Shown piece after piece: positions 55,221-63,999 of a DNA stretch of 64,000 nt. Position 1 is the stretch's first letter. Every line of letters starts with the position of its first letter. Origin of the DNA: Massilia polaris. Lineage in GTDB: Bacteria; Pseudomonadota; Gammaproteobacteria; Burkholderiales; Burkholderiaceae_D. Position numbers and translations under genes: made by a program. Below the pieces are notes generated by a model, which saw only the letters and a list, made by a program, of their open reading frames with translations, was not told the origin of the DNA and did not search any database. Location: positions 25,246 to 89,245 of the forward strand of contig NZ_JABBGG010000014.1 of assembly GCF_012927275.1 (NCBI RefSeq), given 5' to 3'.

Positions 55221-55478
55221 TCACCGTTCGTTTGCGCATGACTGCGATTCTGCGCCCATACGGCCAAAACTGATGGCAAATATGAGCGTCATCAACCAGA
55301 ACATCGTTGGCGCGCATTGGAAAGTTCCCCCCGGCAGCAACGCAAAATGAAGCGACTGGACAATTTCCTCGTCGTAATACGAACCGAGGAAGCCAGCGAG
55401 CACGCCTGAGACGGTCATGATGCTGCCAAAAATTGGCCACAGCAATAACTCTTGCAAGAATTCCTTGGTGCGGCCCAT
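55221..55478 (-). CDS. Small two-helix membrane protein upstream of the GAF-like gene
   Basis: 85 residues from ATG 55478, with AAGGAG seven bases upstream, a strong ribosome site. Two predicted transmembrane helices: LLLWPIFGSIMTVSGVLAGF (about 12-33) and PTMFWLMTLIFAISFG (about 57-73). The end, ESQSCANER, is hydrophilic. The GAF-like gene begins about 31 bases downstream, so a membrane protein plus soluble sensor pair, or a single ancestral membrane-GAF protein, is possible. I do not recognise a named family. GC is lower than in the flanking core genes, suggesting acquisition. Confidence 0.55.
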   Translation of the reverse strand: MGRTKEFLQELLLWPIFGSIMTVSGVLAGFLGSYYDEEIVQSLHFALLPGGTFQCAPTMFWLMTLIFAISFGRMGAESQSCANER

Positions 55479-55666
55479 TGACGCTCCTTAGGTTGCGTAC
55501 GTGCCTGACGAGTAGTTTAGTCGAACGGAAAGGTTTCGCGTGTTGTTATCTTCACTACGAGCGCACGCAGCGATGCTTACCTATCCGCATACTCTTGGTC
55601 GCACTCAAGGTCGCAGCGCGACGTGCGTATAGGATCAACGTTTTTAGCCCAGCATGCAGGTACGTC

Positions 55667-57187
55667 ATGAGCCTTGCCGTATTGAAGAGCCGCGCGCTAG
55701 CCGGCATGGAGGCCCCTGCCGTGAGTGTGGAGGTGCACCTGGCGCGCGGCCTGCCCTCGTTCACCATTGTCGGCTTGCCAGACACCGAGGTGCGCGAATC
55801 CAAGGATCGTGTGCGGGCCGCATTGCAGAATGCCGGCTTCGAAATTCCGTCGCGCCGCATCACCGTCAACCTCGCGCCGGCGGACCTGCCCAAGGAGTCC
55901 GCGCGCTTCGACCTTCCGATCGCGCTTGGCATCCTCGCCGCATCCGAGCAGATTCCGGGCGACCGGCTCGACCTCTACGAATACGCGGGCGAGCTGTCGC
56001 TGTCGGGGCAGTTGCGGCCGATCCGCGGCGCGCTGGCGATGACCTTCGCAATGCACCGCCGCTCGCAGGGCGAGCCGCGCGCCTTCATCCTTCCGCTCGC
56101 GAATGCCGGCGAAGCGGCGCTGGTGCCGAAAGCGCACATCTATCCGGCCCAGTCGCTGCTGGAAGTGTGCTCTCATTTCGCCGCGCGCGGCGGTGACTGT
56201 TTGCTGCAGCGGCATCATCCGCAAGCGTCGCTCGATCAAGTGAAAAGCCATGCGGATTTCGCGGACGTCAAAGGCCAGCTGCATGCGAAGCGCGCATTGG
56301 AGGTAGCGGCCGCCGGCAGGCATAGCGCGCTGCTGGTCGGGCCTCCGGGCGCGGGCAAGACGATGCTGGCCTCGCGCTTCGTCGGCCTGCTTCCTCCAAT
56401 GAGCGATGACGAGGCGCTCGAAAGCGCTGCAATCCATTCTTTGGCGGGCGGCTTCACGGCATCGCAATGGAAGCGCAGGCCGTTTCGTAGCCCGCACCAT
56501 ACGACATCAGGCGTGGCTTTAGTCGGCGGAGGGTCGGTACCGCGCCCAGGTGAAGTCTCGCTGGCACACTTCGGAGTCCTGTTCCTGGACGAGCTGCCGG
56601 AGTTCGACCGGCGCGTGCTGGAAGTGCTGCGACAGCCGCTGGAGTCGGGCACGATCACCATTTCGCGCGCCGCGCGCCAGGCCGACTTCCCTGCCCGCTT
56701 CCACCTGATCGCTGCGATGAATCCCTGCCCCTGCGGCTACCTTGGGCATCCGTCCAACAAATGCCATTGCACGACCGACGCGGTGCTGCGCTACCAGGAC
56801 CGCATCTCCGGACCGCTGCTGGACCGGATCGATATCCAGGTGGAGGTGCCCGCCATGCCGCCTTCCTCCCTGTCCGCGCAAGCCGACGGCGAGTCGAGCG
56901 CCGTCATCTCGCAGCGCGTTCTGCGCGCATTCGAGCTTCAGCTGGCGCGGCAGGGCAAAGCCAACGAAGGGTTGACGACGCGTGAAGTGGACGAGCACTG
57001 CTGCCTCGATTCGACCGGTGCGGACATCCTGCGCAATGCGATGCTGCGCCTTCACTGGTCGGCGCGCGCATATCACCGTGTGCTGAAGGTGGCGCGCACG
57101 ATCGCGGACCTGGCCGGCGAGGCGCAGGTCGGCGCGGCCCATGTCGGCGAGGCGATCCAGTTCCGGCGCGGGCTGCGGGAGCTGTAG
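55667..57187 (+). CDS. comM: YifB-family AAA+ ATPase, ComM
   Basis: 506 residues from ATG 55667 (MSLAVLKSRALAGMEAPAV). The N-terminal Lon-substrate-like domain has GLPSFTIVGLPDTEVRESKD. The Mg-chelatase AAA+ core carries Walker A VGPPGAGKTMLA, Walker B GVLFLDELPEFDR, MNPCPCGYLGH and the C-terminal helical domain with LHWSARAYHRVLKVARTIAD. ComM is a branch-migration helicase that extends recombination during natural transformation. The preceding 188 bases (55479-55666) hold the promoters for this gene and the divergent membrane protein; none is clear. Confidence 0.95.
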   Translation: MSLAVLKSRALAGMEAPAVSVEVHLARGLPSFTIVGLPDTEVRESKDRVRAALQNAGFEIPSRRITVNLAPADLPKESARFDLPIALGILAASEQIPGDRLDLYEYAGELSLSGQLRPIRGALAMTFAMHRRSQGEPRAFILPLANAGEAALVPKAHIYPAQSLLEVCSHFAARGGDCLLQRHHPQASLDQVKSHADFADVKGQLHAKRALEVAAAGRHSALLVGPPGAGKTMLASRFVGLLPPMSDDEALESAAIHSLAGGFTASQWKRRPFRSPHHTTSGVALVGGGSVPRPGEVSLAHFGVLFLDELPEFDRRVLEVLRQPLESGTITISRAARQADFPARFHLIAAMNPCPCGYLGHPSNKCHCTTDAVLRYQDRISGPLLDRIDIQVEVPAMPPSSLSAQADGESSAVISQRVLRAFELQLARQGKANEGLTTREVDEHCCLDSTGADILRNAMLRLHWSARAYHRVLKVARTIADLAGEAQVGAAHVGEAIQFRRGLREL

Positions 57188-57214
57188 CCACGGCCGTTCT
57201 GCTACCATGGCAGG

Positions 57215-57724
57215 ATGCGCAAATCACTACTTTCATCCCTCGTCCTCCCTGTATTGGCGGCCCTCGTGCTGGCCGGATGCAGCCCTGCCTACAACTGGCG
57301 CGACTACAACAGCCCGGATGCGCCCTACCAGGCCATGTTCCCGGACAAGCCGGTGTCGCACAAGCGCAGCATCAATCTCGACGGCCTGACCGTCGACATG
57401 ACGATGACGGCAGCTGAGATCGACGGCACCGTGTTCGCGATCGGCAGCGCCGAAGCGCCGGATGCGGCACAGGCGCAAGCCGCAGTGGCGGCAATGCGGA
57501 CCGCGATGATCAAGAACATCGGCGCTACCGTTACCCGCGAAGAGAAGAAGGACGCGGCCATTCACATCGATGCGAAGGGTATGCAGAACGGCGCACCGAT
57601 GCGCCTTGTCGGCCATTTCGAATCGCGCGGCACCCGCTTCTACCAGGTCATCGTGATGGGCAAGGAGAACAACGTGCCGCAGGACGAAGTCGATATGTTC
57701 ATGTCGTCGTTCAAACTGAACTGA
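57215..57724 (+). CDS. Lipoprotein of unknown function
   Basis: 169 residues. The signal peptide MRKSLLSSLVLPVLAALVLA ends in the lipobox LAGC. The mature part begins SPAYNWRDYNSPDAPYQAMF and ends FMSSFKLN, with one alpha/beta domain recalling DUF-type 'PxxPxxxF' stress lipoproteins, but I cannot name it. Located 27 bases after comM and 1 base before an MFS transporter gene, so a three-gene unit is likely. Confidence 0.82.
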   Translation: MRKSLLSSLVLPVLAALVLAGCSPAYNWRDYNSPDAPYQAMFPDKPVSHKRSINLDGLTVDMTMTAAEIDGTVFAIGSAEAPDAAQAQAAVAAMRTAMIKNIGATVTREEKKDAAIHIDAKGMQNGAPMRLVGHFESRGTRFYQVIVMGKENNVPQDEVDMFMSSFKLN

Positions 57725-57725
57725 C

Positions 57726-58973
57726 ATGGGCGCGATGAGCGGCAGCTTGCGCGGCGCGCTGGCCGCTCGGGTCTTCCTGTGCTTCGCACTGGGCTACCTG
57801 CTGTCATACGGACTGCGCTCGATCAACGCCGTCATCGCCCCTGCCCTGATGACCGAAATGGCCCTGTCGAATGCCGACATGGGCCTGCTGTCGTCCGCCT
57901 ACTTCGTCGCCTTCGGTTCGCTCCAGCTGCCGCTGGGGATCTGGCTCGACAAGTACGGCCCGCGCCGCACCGAGTCGGCGCTGCTGGTCATCGCCGCCCT
58001 CGGTGCGATCGTCTTCGCCACCAGTGCCTCGCTGGCCGGCCTGTGGCTCGGGCGCGCACTGATCGGCGTGGGCGTGTCGGCCTGCCTGATGGCGTCGTTC
58101 AAGGCCTACCGCCAGTGGTTCGCGCCCGATCAGCAAAGCCAGCTTGCGAGCTGGATGCTGGTCGCGGGTACCGCCGGCGCGCTGGTTGCGACCGTGCCTG
58201 TCACGATGGCTTTACCAGCGATCGGCTGGCGCGGTGTTTTCTGGGTGGTGGCGGCGCTGCTGTTGCTGGTGTCGGCAGCGATCTTCCTGTCGCTGCGCGG
58301 GGCCGAGCGGCGCTTCGCGTCGGCGGCCTCAGGCGCCGCTGCCGCGACTGGCGATGACGGCGGCTACCGCCGCATCTTTGGCAGCGCCTACTTCCGGCGA
58401 ATGAGTTCCCTGGGCCTGTTCAATCACGGCATCTTCCTCGCGCTGCAGACTTTGTGGGCCGGGCCGTGGATGATGACGGTGCTGGGACAATCGCAGCAGC
58501 AGACCAGCGAGATCCTGTTCATGCTGAACCTGGTGCTGATGATGGCCTACCTGGCGCTGGGCTGGGCCGCGCCGCGGCTGGTCGCGCGCGGCGTGGATAC
58601 GCACCGCCTGATCGCCTTCGGCCTGGCCGGCATGGTGCTGGCGCAGGCGGCGATGCTGTTCACGCAGTCCGAACATGCCTGGCTCCTGTGGCTGCTGCTG
58701 GCGATGTGCGTGCCGGTGACGACGCTGGTGCAGTCGCATGTGGCGCTGTCGTTCCCGGCCGCGCTGGCCGGACGCGCCAACGCGGCCTACAACCTGTTGC
58801 TGTTCGTCGGCGCCTTCGCCACCCAGTGGGGTTTCGGGCTGCTGGCCGATGGGCTGAAGGCCAACGGACTCAGTGCCATCGATGCCTTCCGGACGGCGCT
58901 GGCGATTGCCGTGGTGGCCCAGGCCGCGGCGCTGGCCTATTTCGTCGTTAGCCGGGCACAAGCGCACGATTGA
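57726..58973 (+). CDS. MFS transporter
   Basis: 415 residues with twelve predicted transmembrane helices. GYLLSYGLRSINAVIAPALM and SNADMGLLSSAYFVAFGSLQ open the N-terminal half; the loop 2-3 signature is GIWLDKYGPRRTESALLV (MFS G-x-x-x-D-x-x-G-R). The central cytoplasmic loop is about 195-215. The substrate cannot be inferred. Its start follows the lipoprotein TGA by one base. Confidence 0.9.
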   Translation: MGAMSGSLRGALAARVFLCFALGYLLSYGLRSINAVIAPALMTEMALSNADMGLLSSAYFVAFGSLQLPLGIWLDKYGPRRTESALLVIAALGAIVFATSASLAGLWLGRALIGVGVSACLMASFKAYRQWFAPDQQSQLASWMLVAGTAGALVATVPVTMALPAIGWRGVFWVVAALLLLVSAAIFLSLRGAERRFASAASGAAAATGDDGGYRRIFGSAYFRRMSSLGLFNHGIFLALQTLWAGPWMMTVLGQSQQQTSEILFMLNLVLMMAYLALGWAAPRLVARGVDTHRLIAFGLAGMVLAQAAMLFTQSEHAWLLWLLLAMCVPVTTLVQSHVALSFPAALAGRANAAYNLLLFVGAFATQWGFGLLADGLKANGLSAIDAFRTALAIAVVAQAAALAYFVVSRAQAHD

Positions 58974-59057
58974 TGACCCGCACGCATGTGTGCGAGGTGA
59001 CCGCGCGCCTGGTTCGTGTTATCGTTTCGTCATCAACCGCATGATCGGAAAACTTCC

Positions 59058-59402
59058 ATGTTAATCACATTCCACTCCAAAGCCGCAGCCGACGTCATGA
59101 TGTACAAGGAGCACGCCAAGCGTATCCTCGACCTGCTGCAAAAAGATAGCGACCAGGGGATTATCACCGCCGCCGAAGCGCCGAAGGCGGTTGAAATACT
59201 GGAAAGCGAGATCGCCGAAAGCCGGCTGCATCCGACCTCCGAGCAAGTCAAGCGCGACGTCGACGCCCATCACGGCGAGCAAGGCGACGACACCGACCAT
59301 GAGCAGATGGAAATCGTCACGTTCGCGACGCGCGCGTATCCGCTGCTCGACATGCTGCGCGAGGCGCGCAAAGGCGGCTATGACGTGGTGTGGGGCGTGT
59401 AA
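59058..59402 (+). CDS. DUF1840 family protein
   Basis: 114 residues starting MLITFHSKAAADVMMYKEHA, the family start, with GIITAAEAPKAVEILESEI in the middle and FATRAYPLLDMLREA near the end. Soluble, function unknown, found mainly in beta-proteobacteria. The ATG at 59058 is preferred over the longer frame beginning at 59016. Its last 25 bases overlap the 3' end of the convergent PAP2 gene. Confidence 0.92.
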   Translation: MLITFHSKAAADVMMYKEHAKRILDLLQKDSDQGIITAAEAPKAVEILESEIAESRLHPTSEQVKRDVDAHHGEQGDDTDHEQMEIVTFATRAYPLLDMLREARKGGYDVVWGV

Positions 59403-60124
59403 CGGCGCGCGGCTGCATCCACCAGCAGGGTCGTTACCGAAACGACCAGCACAGCAATCCACAACGACCACAGCGTGTGGGTGAGAAAGTGCGCACCGCG
59501 TAGTTGTTGCATCCATCCCATCGCCAACCCGATCGCAAGGCCCAGCGCTGCTACCGCAGCCGCCTTGCGTTGACTTCCGGGAAGCCAGAACACCGCAAGC
59601 GATACCAGCCACAGGGACGTCGATGCGTGGCCTGCGGGAAGGCAATGGCCTGCGTCCGCACCGAACGGCAGCGATTCGAAAAGGCGTACGTAGGGCTGCC
59701 CGCCGCCGTAGCGTGCCAGGTCCCAGGGGCAGTGCGCATCGCTTGCCTGCTTCAAGGTGCTGGTCACCAGCGGTACCAGTGCTGCCGACAAGGCGACGAT
59801 CCTGAGGCGAAGCCTGGCCGGGCCCGCGATTTTCCGGCTCGGCCGAAGCATATCCGCCAGCACCGCGGCAATAAGGCCGCCGCCCGCAACCGTGAAGACG
59901 ACCTTCAGGATGCGGTGGTTGAACTGGTCCGCCAGCCAGGTATCGCGCCAGGGGAAGGCACGGCGAACTGGATCGAAGGCGGCGTCGGCCAGCCACAGGT
60001 CGATGCCGGTGTGACCAAGGCACAGGATGCCGAGGCCGGAACAGGCCAGCGCCACAGCGATGATCGTCAGCGCGCGCGCGCCCAGCAACGGGACGCCGCG
60101 CAATTCTCCACGATCAGCCTTCAT
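59378..60124 (-). CDS. PAP2-family membrane phosphatase, eptA-linked
   Basis: 248 residues, five to six transmembrane helices. The phosphatase motifs appear as KQASDAHCPWDL (KX6RP-like with Cys-Pro), CLPAGHASTSLW (PSGH-like) and LRGAHFLTHTLWS (SRX5HX3D-like). ATG 60124 overlaps the last 11 bases of eptA (ATGAAGGCTGA), so translation is coupled. Linked PAP2 genes act on lipid phosphates, such as lipid A or undecaprenyl/diacylglycerol pyrophosphates; a lipid A-related role is inferred from context. Confidence 0.9.
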   Translation of the reverse strand: MKADRGELRGVPLLGARALTIIAVALACSGLGILCLGHTGIDLWLADAAFDPVRRAFPWRDTWLADQFNHRILKVVFTVAGGGLIAAVLADMLRPSRKIAGPARLRLRIVALSAALVPLVTSTLKQASDAHCPWDLARYGGGQPYVRLFESLPFGADAGHCLPAGHASTSLWLVSLAVFWLPGSQRKAAAVAALGLAIGLAMGWMQQLRGAHFLTHTLWSLWIAVLVVSVTTLLVDAAARRYTPHTTS

Positions 60125-61754
60125 GCGTGCACGCGCCGAACAGGTTGAGGCGCGGATTGAATACCGCTGTGTTGACGTTCAACATCCCCAGCATCGAATG
60201 AAAGATGTTGTCGTGCGAAAACGGTTGCTCCCTGCGCGCGTTCAGGCAAGCGCGATCGATGCGGAAACGCTCGCTGAAGCCCTCCGACATCCACAGCATG
60301 AATGGCACATGGGTCTGCTCAGGCGGGGCGATCACGTACGGTGCGCCATGCAGGTACAGCTTGTTCTCGCCAAGCGATTCGCCGTGGTCGGAGAAATAGA
60401 CCAGCGAGGCGTCGACACCGTATTGCTTGCTGCTGTCGCGCAGCAGGTCGATTGCCTTGCTAAGGAAATAGTCGGTGTACACGATCGTGTTGTCATACGC
60501 GGCGGTAATCGCCCCGTTCGAACATTTCTCGAAGTCGGCGGCATCGCACACCGGACCGAAGCGGCCAAATTTTGCCGGATAGCGCCGCGAGTAGGCGGGG
60601 CCGTGGCTGCCCTTCTGGTGCAGCACCAGCACGAGGTCGTTGCTTGCATCGCGGATCATTTCCTGCAGCCCCTTCAGCATTCGCTCGTCGAAGCACTCGT
60701 CGCCCTCGCACAGCGGATCGGAAGGCGTTGGCGCCGACATGTCCTCGAAACCGATCCGCTCGCACACGCCCTTGCAGCCTGAATTGTTGTCGCGCCAGAG
60801 CACTGTGAAGCCAGCATGCGAGAGCACGTCAAGCAGGCCCTCCTGGCGGCGCGCTTTACTGTCCGAGAAGTTGTCACGGCCAAGGGCGGAGAACACGCAT
60901 GGGACCGATATCGCCGTCGCGGTGCCGCAGGATTGGAAGTTGGCGAAGTTAATCAATCCGGCCTGCTGCGACAGCATCGGGTTGGTATTCCGGCCGTAGC
61001 CGTTCAGCGAGAAGTTCTGTGCCCTGGCCGTTTCACCGACGACAATGACGGTCACGGTGTTGCGCGACGTGCCGGCCCACGCCCGGCCTTTGATCGCATC
61101 GGTTCCAAGGGGCGCTACCACGAGTGGCGTGCTGAACCGGTTGCGCAGGTAGCCATGCAGGGCCTGCACGTAATTGGTTGGCGTCAGCAGGTAGCGCAGT
61201 TCACGATGCTCGCGCAACGCTGGCGCCAGGCTCTTAAAGAACAGTATCAACAGGAGTGCAGCCACCGCCAGCGAGGCGGCGCCAGTGCCTAGCCTGAACG
61301 CCAGCCCGCGCGGCCCTTCGGGGAAATCGATCTTCGCACGGGCGACGACCAGCGACGGCAGGATGCCAAGCACGGCGATCATCAACGCGAAGTGCCAGCT
61401 GACAAGTTCGGTGGCCTCGTGCACGTCGGTCTCCAGCACGTTCTGCACCATTGACTTGTCGATCACGACACCGTACTGGTTCATGAAATAGCTGGCCACG
61501 GAAGTTGCGACAAGCAAGGCGATCAACACCGGTTTTATGACGAAGCGAAAGCTCGCCATCGTCAGGAGAGCGTTAAAAATCAATACAACCAGGATGAACG
61601 CCGCGACATGAAGCGGCAGGTTTGCGAGCGACAGGCCGCCGGTGGCAAGGGTGAACGTTTCCCAGAATTTCAGGTTGTAGACCGCGGCGAGGAAGGCTGA
61701 CACGGCAAGCGTCAGCTGTGCAGCGCCGACGCGGTTGGGCAAGGACAGTTTCAA
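60114..61754 (-). CDS. eptA: Phosphoethanolamine--lipid A transferase (EptA/MCR family)
   Basis: 546 residues: five N-terminal transmembrane helices (about 1-180) and a periplasmic sulfatase-fold domain. Zinc and catalytic residues: VVGETARAQNFSLNGYGR, the phosphoacceptor threonine in SCGTATAISVPC, and SDHGESLGENKLYLHG. Cysteine pairs (GCKGVC, CEGDEC, VCDAADFEKC) match the disulfides of the family. The start is TTG at 61754 with GGAACCCAG before it; no better ATG exists. It adds phosphoethanolamine to lipid A, lowering affinity for polymyxins. Between a histidine kinase and a PAP2 gene. Confidence 0.94.
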   Translation of the reverse strand: MKLSLPNRVGAAQLTLAVSAFLAAVYNLKFWETFTLATGGLSLANLPLHVAAFILVVLIFNALLTMASFRFVIKPVLIALLVATSVASYFMNQYGVVIDKSMVQNVLETDVHEATELVSWHFALMIAVLGILPSLVVARAKIDFPEGPRGLAFRLGTGAASLAVAALLLILFFKSLAPALREHRELRYLLTPTNYVQALHGYLRNRFSTPLVVAPLGTDAIKGRAWAGTSRNTVTVIVVGETARAQNFSLNGYGRNTNPMLSQQAGLINFANFQSCGTATAISVPCVFSALGRDNFSDSKARRQEGLLDVLSHAGFTVLWRDNNSGCKGVCERIGFEDMSAPTPSDPLCEGDECFDERMLKGLQEMIRDASNDLVLVLHQKGSHGPAYSRRYPAKFGRFGPVCDAADFEKCSNGAITAAYDNTIVYTDYFLSKAIDLLRDSSKQYGVDASLVYFSDHGESLGENKLYLHGAPYVIAPPEQTHVPFMLWMSEGFSERFRIDRACLNARREQPFSHDNIFHSMLGMLNVNTAVFNPRLNLFGACTHEG

Positions 61755-61820
61755 CTGGGTTCCACTTCAAACGGCGCCGCGGATTGCTGGCGCATCGTGT
61801 TGAAGATAGCGAACCGGGCG

Positions 61821-63083
61821 TCAACTCCGCGTCATTGCTCCGTTAGGCTGCCGTGAAACAGGCGGGAATGTCATCGTGAAAACACTGCCGCCGCCCACGC
61901 GGTCGGCATGGGCGAGCGTGGCGCCGAGGTATTCGCAGATGCGGCGTGCCAATGCCAGTCCTAGCCCCGTCCCCGCGGATCCGGTTGAGGGCACGCGGCC
62001 GGCGGGCTGCTCGAGCGTGGCGCGGACGGCGGCCGGCAGCCCTGGACCGGTGTCTTCGACAATGACGATGTGCCCCTCCAGCCGGATCTTGACGAGCCCT
62101 TCCTCGGTGTACTGGCAGGCGTTACGAATCAGGTTGCCGATTGCGGCGGCGCAGAGTTCACGCGGGGCCCGGATGGAAAAGTCGTCGGCGGCATCGCATA
62201 TGAGCTCGACAGGCTTGCCGGATACCATAGGCCGATAGCGTTCCGCTTCGGTGATTGCGATGTCGCTGACCTGCACCGGCGGCAGTTCCGCCAGTTCGGG
62301 CGCGCGCGCCAGCAGCAACAGGACGGTGATGCATTCGGCTGCCTCGTTGGCCGCGCGGTAGATACGCTCCGCCGGCACGCGAACGGACTCGTCTTTGGCC
62401 TGCGTCATCAGGATCTCGGCGGCACCCATGATGACGGTGAGCGGACTGCGCAATTCGTGGCTGACGTCGCCGGTGAAGAAGCGCTCGCGGTCGAGGAAGC
62501 CGCGCAGTTCCCCGGTATGGCCATCGAACGCCCGCGCCAGCGTTCCCAGCTCGTCCCTGCGGTCGAGCAAAGGCAAGGTCGTCGTCCGGGACGCGACGGC
62601 ATCGGCCAGTGTCGTCATCGGGTTGACTACGCGGCGCGCGACAAATCCGCCAAGCAGCGCTGCGAACAACAGGAACCCGAAGAAGGTAATCGCGAAAGCG
62701 GAATAAATGATGAGTTCAACTTTCTCATAATCGCTTTCGTGGTCGACCACCACGTAGCGCCCGGCACTGTCCTGCCCGGCCAGCACATGCAGTCCGATGC
62801 CATCCACCTCGATCTCGTGAACACCTGGGGGAATGTCGCGCAGCGACTGCGGAATGGCGTCGGCGCGATGGAAGCTCAGTCCGGCCGGCATGTCCACTGG
62901 CATCCCGGCCGTGTGCCGTGGTGCAGCCCACGCGGCCACATCGGTCAGGCGATTATCGACCAGGTGCACTTCGATGCCCTCGACGCCGACGGCGGCGATT
63001 GCGGTAAAGAACAGCGTACAGACGACGCCGAACGCCAGGAAGGCGACGACGATCCGCCGTCTCAACGAATCAGATGGGCGCAT
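61821..63083 (-). CDS. Sensor histidine kinase of an EptA-linked two-component system
   Basis: 420 residues from ATG 63083, overlapping the response regulator by 14 bases. A transmembrane helix (about 12-30), a periplasmic sensor region (about 35-155), a second helix (about 160-180), HAMP (RRVVNPMTTLADAVASRTTT), HisKA with the phospho-histidine in GDVSHELRSPLTVIM, and HATPase_c with NLIRNACQYTEEG, DTGPGLP and GTGLGLALARRICEYLG. Probably detects cationic peptides, metal or pH as in PmrB-like kinases; the sensor domain does not reveal the signal. Confidence 0.92.
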   Translation of the reverse strand: MRPSDSLRRRIVVAFLAFGVVCTLFFTAIAAVGVEGIEVHLVDNRLTDVAAWAAPRHTAGMPVDMPAGLSFHRADAIPQSLRDIPPGVHEIEVDGIGLHVLAGQDSAGRYVVVDHESDYEKVELIIYSAFAITFFGFLLFAALLGGFVARRVVNPMTTLADAVASRTTTLPLLDRRDELGTLARAFDGHTGELRGFLDRERFFTGDVSHELRSPLTVIMGAAEILMTQAKDESVRVPAERIYRAANEAAECITVLLLLARAPELAELPPVQVSDIAITEAERYRPMVSGKPVELICDAADDFSIRAPRELCAAAIGNLIRNACQYTEEGLVKIRLEGHIVIVEDTGPGLPAAVRATLEQPAGRVPSTGSAGTGLGLALARRICEYLGATLAHADRVGGGSVFTMTFPPVSRQPNGAMTRS

Positions 63084-63759
63084 CGGGCAACGCCAGTCGG
63101 TAGCCGACGCCCGGGATCGTGCGCAGCATCGGGAAAGGGAAAGGTTTGTCGAGCGCCTGGCGCAGCGCGTGGATGTGCGTGCGCAAGGCGTCGCTGTCGG
63201 GGCGGTCGTCTCCCCACACTGCGCTCTCCAGTGCCTCGCGCGGCACGATGCGCGGCGCGTCATGGAGCAGGCAACGCAGGATGGTGTAGCCGGTTTTAGT
63301 CAGCGGAACGGGCACGCTCGCACGCGTCGCTTCCATGGTATCGGGATCGAACACGATATCGCCGAATCGGAGCACCGAACTGGTGGCGCTTTTTCCACCG
63401 GCGCGTCGCACCAGCGCTTTCAACCGGACTTCGAGTTCGACCAGCGAGAAAGGCTTGACCAGGTAATCGTCGGCACCGCTGTCGAATCCGGCAACCTTGT
63501 CCTGCAGGCTGTCCCGCGCGGTGAGCATGAGGACGGGGGTGTCGTTGTGCAGTTCGGACCGGAGGCGGCTACAGAATTCGAGGCCATTCAGGCCGGGCAG
63601 CATAACGTCGAGAATGATGACGTCATACGCGTTCTGGGACGCCAGCGAAAGGCCGCCGTAGCCGTTACGCGCCGAGTCGAGCACATGGCCTTTCGGCTCG
63701 AAAAAACCATACAGGTTGGCCAGGATGTCCGGGTGATCTTCGATAATAAGGATGCGCAT
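63070..63759 (-). CDS. OmpR-family response regulator of the EptA-linked operon
   Basis: 229 residues. The receiver domain (about 1-115) has IIEDHPD, phospho-aspartate in VIILDVMLPGLNG and LVKPFSL. The DNA-binding winged helix (about 130-225) has LTKTGYTILRCLLH, SDALRTHIHALRQALDKPF and GVGYRLALPD. First gene of a four-gene leftward operon RR-HK-eptA-PAP2. It is PmrA/QseB-like in context. Confidence 0.94.
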   Translation of the reverse strand: MRILIIEDHPDILANLYGFFEPKGHVLDSARNGYGGLSLASQNAYDVIILDVMLPGLNGLEFCSRLRSELHNDTPVLMLTARDSLQDKVAGFDSGADDYLVKPFSLVELEVRLKALVRRAGGKSATSSVLRFGDIVFDPDTMEATRASVPVPLTKTGYTILRCLLHDAPRIVPREALESAVWGDDRPDSDALRTHIHALRQALDKPFPFPMLRTIPGVGYRLALPDAPI

Positions 63760-63811
63760 GCGGCTATTCTAGAGCAGAAACATCAGCAAATTACAGTGAA
63801 TCTCCGGACGA

Positions 63812-63872
63812 TAAAAATCCCCCACCTGCACCAAGCGCGATCTTGAGCGCGCTTAGGCTGATGGGGGTTTTT
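63812..63872 (-). terminator. rRNA operon terminator
   Basis: Downstream of the 5S gene the minus strand forms a long two-part hairpin: CCCCCATC pairs with the GGTGGGGG arm, and AAGCGCG, loop CTCAAGAT, CGCGCTT inside it. It ends in ATTTTTAT (A run at 63813-63817 on the plus strand). It separates the rRNA operon from the response regulator gene at 63759. Confidence 0.85.
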
Positions 63873-63885
63873 CTCTTATAACTAG

Positions 63886-63999
63886 CCTGACGATAACCTA
63901 CTTTCACACTGGTTGCAGCACTATCATCGGCGCAAAGTCGTTTCACGGTCCTGTTCGGGATGGGAAGGGGTGGGACCGACTTGCTATGGTCATCAGGCA
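63886..63999 (-). rRNA. rrf: 5S ribosomal RNA
   Basis: The minus strand reads TGCCTGATGACCATAGCAAG from 63999, then CCCATCCCGAACAGGACCG and GCGCCGATGATAGTGCTGC, ending near GTTATCGTCAGGC. These are the conserved 5S segments of Burkholderiales, and the 5' and 3' ends pair (TGCCTGA/TCAGGC). Length is about 114 nt; the 3' end could be one to three bases longer. It is the last gene of an rRNA operon that continues beyond the right edge. Confidence 0.95.

Noticed and set aside
55433..55666. The 78-codon N-terminal extension of comM
   Set aside because: It has no ribosome site, is Cys/Arg-rich and overlaps the divergent membrane-protein start. The ComM family begins at MSLAVLKSRAL.
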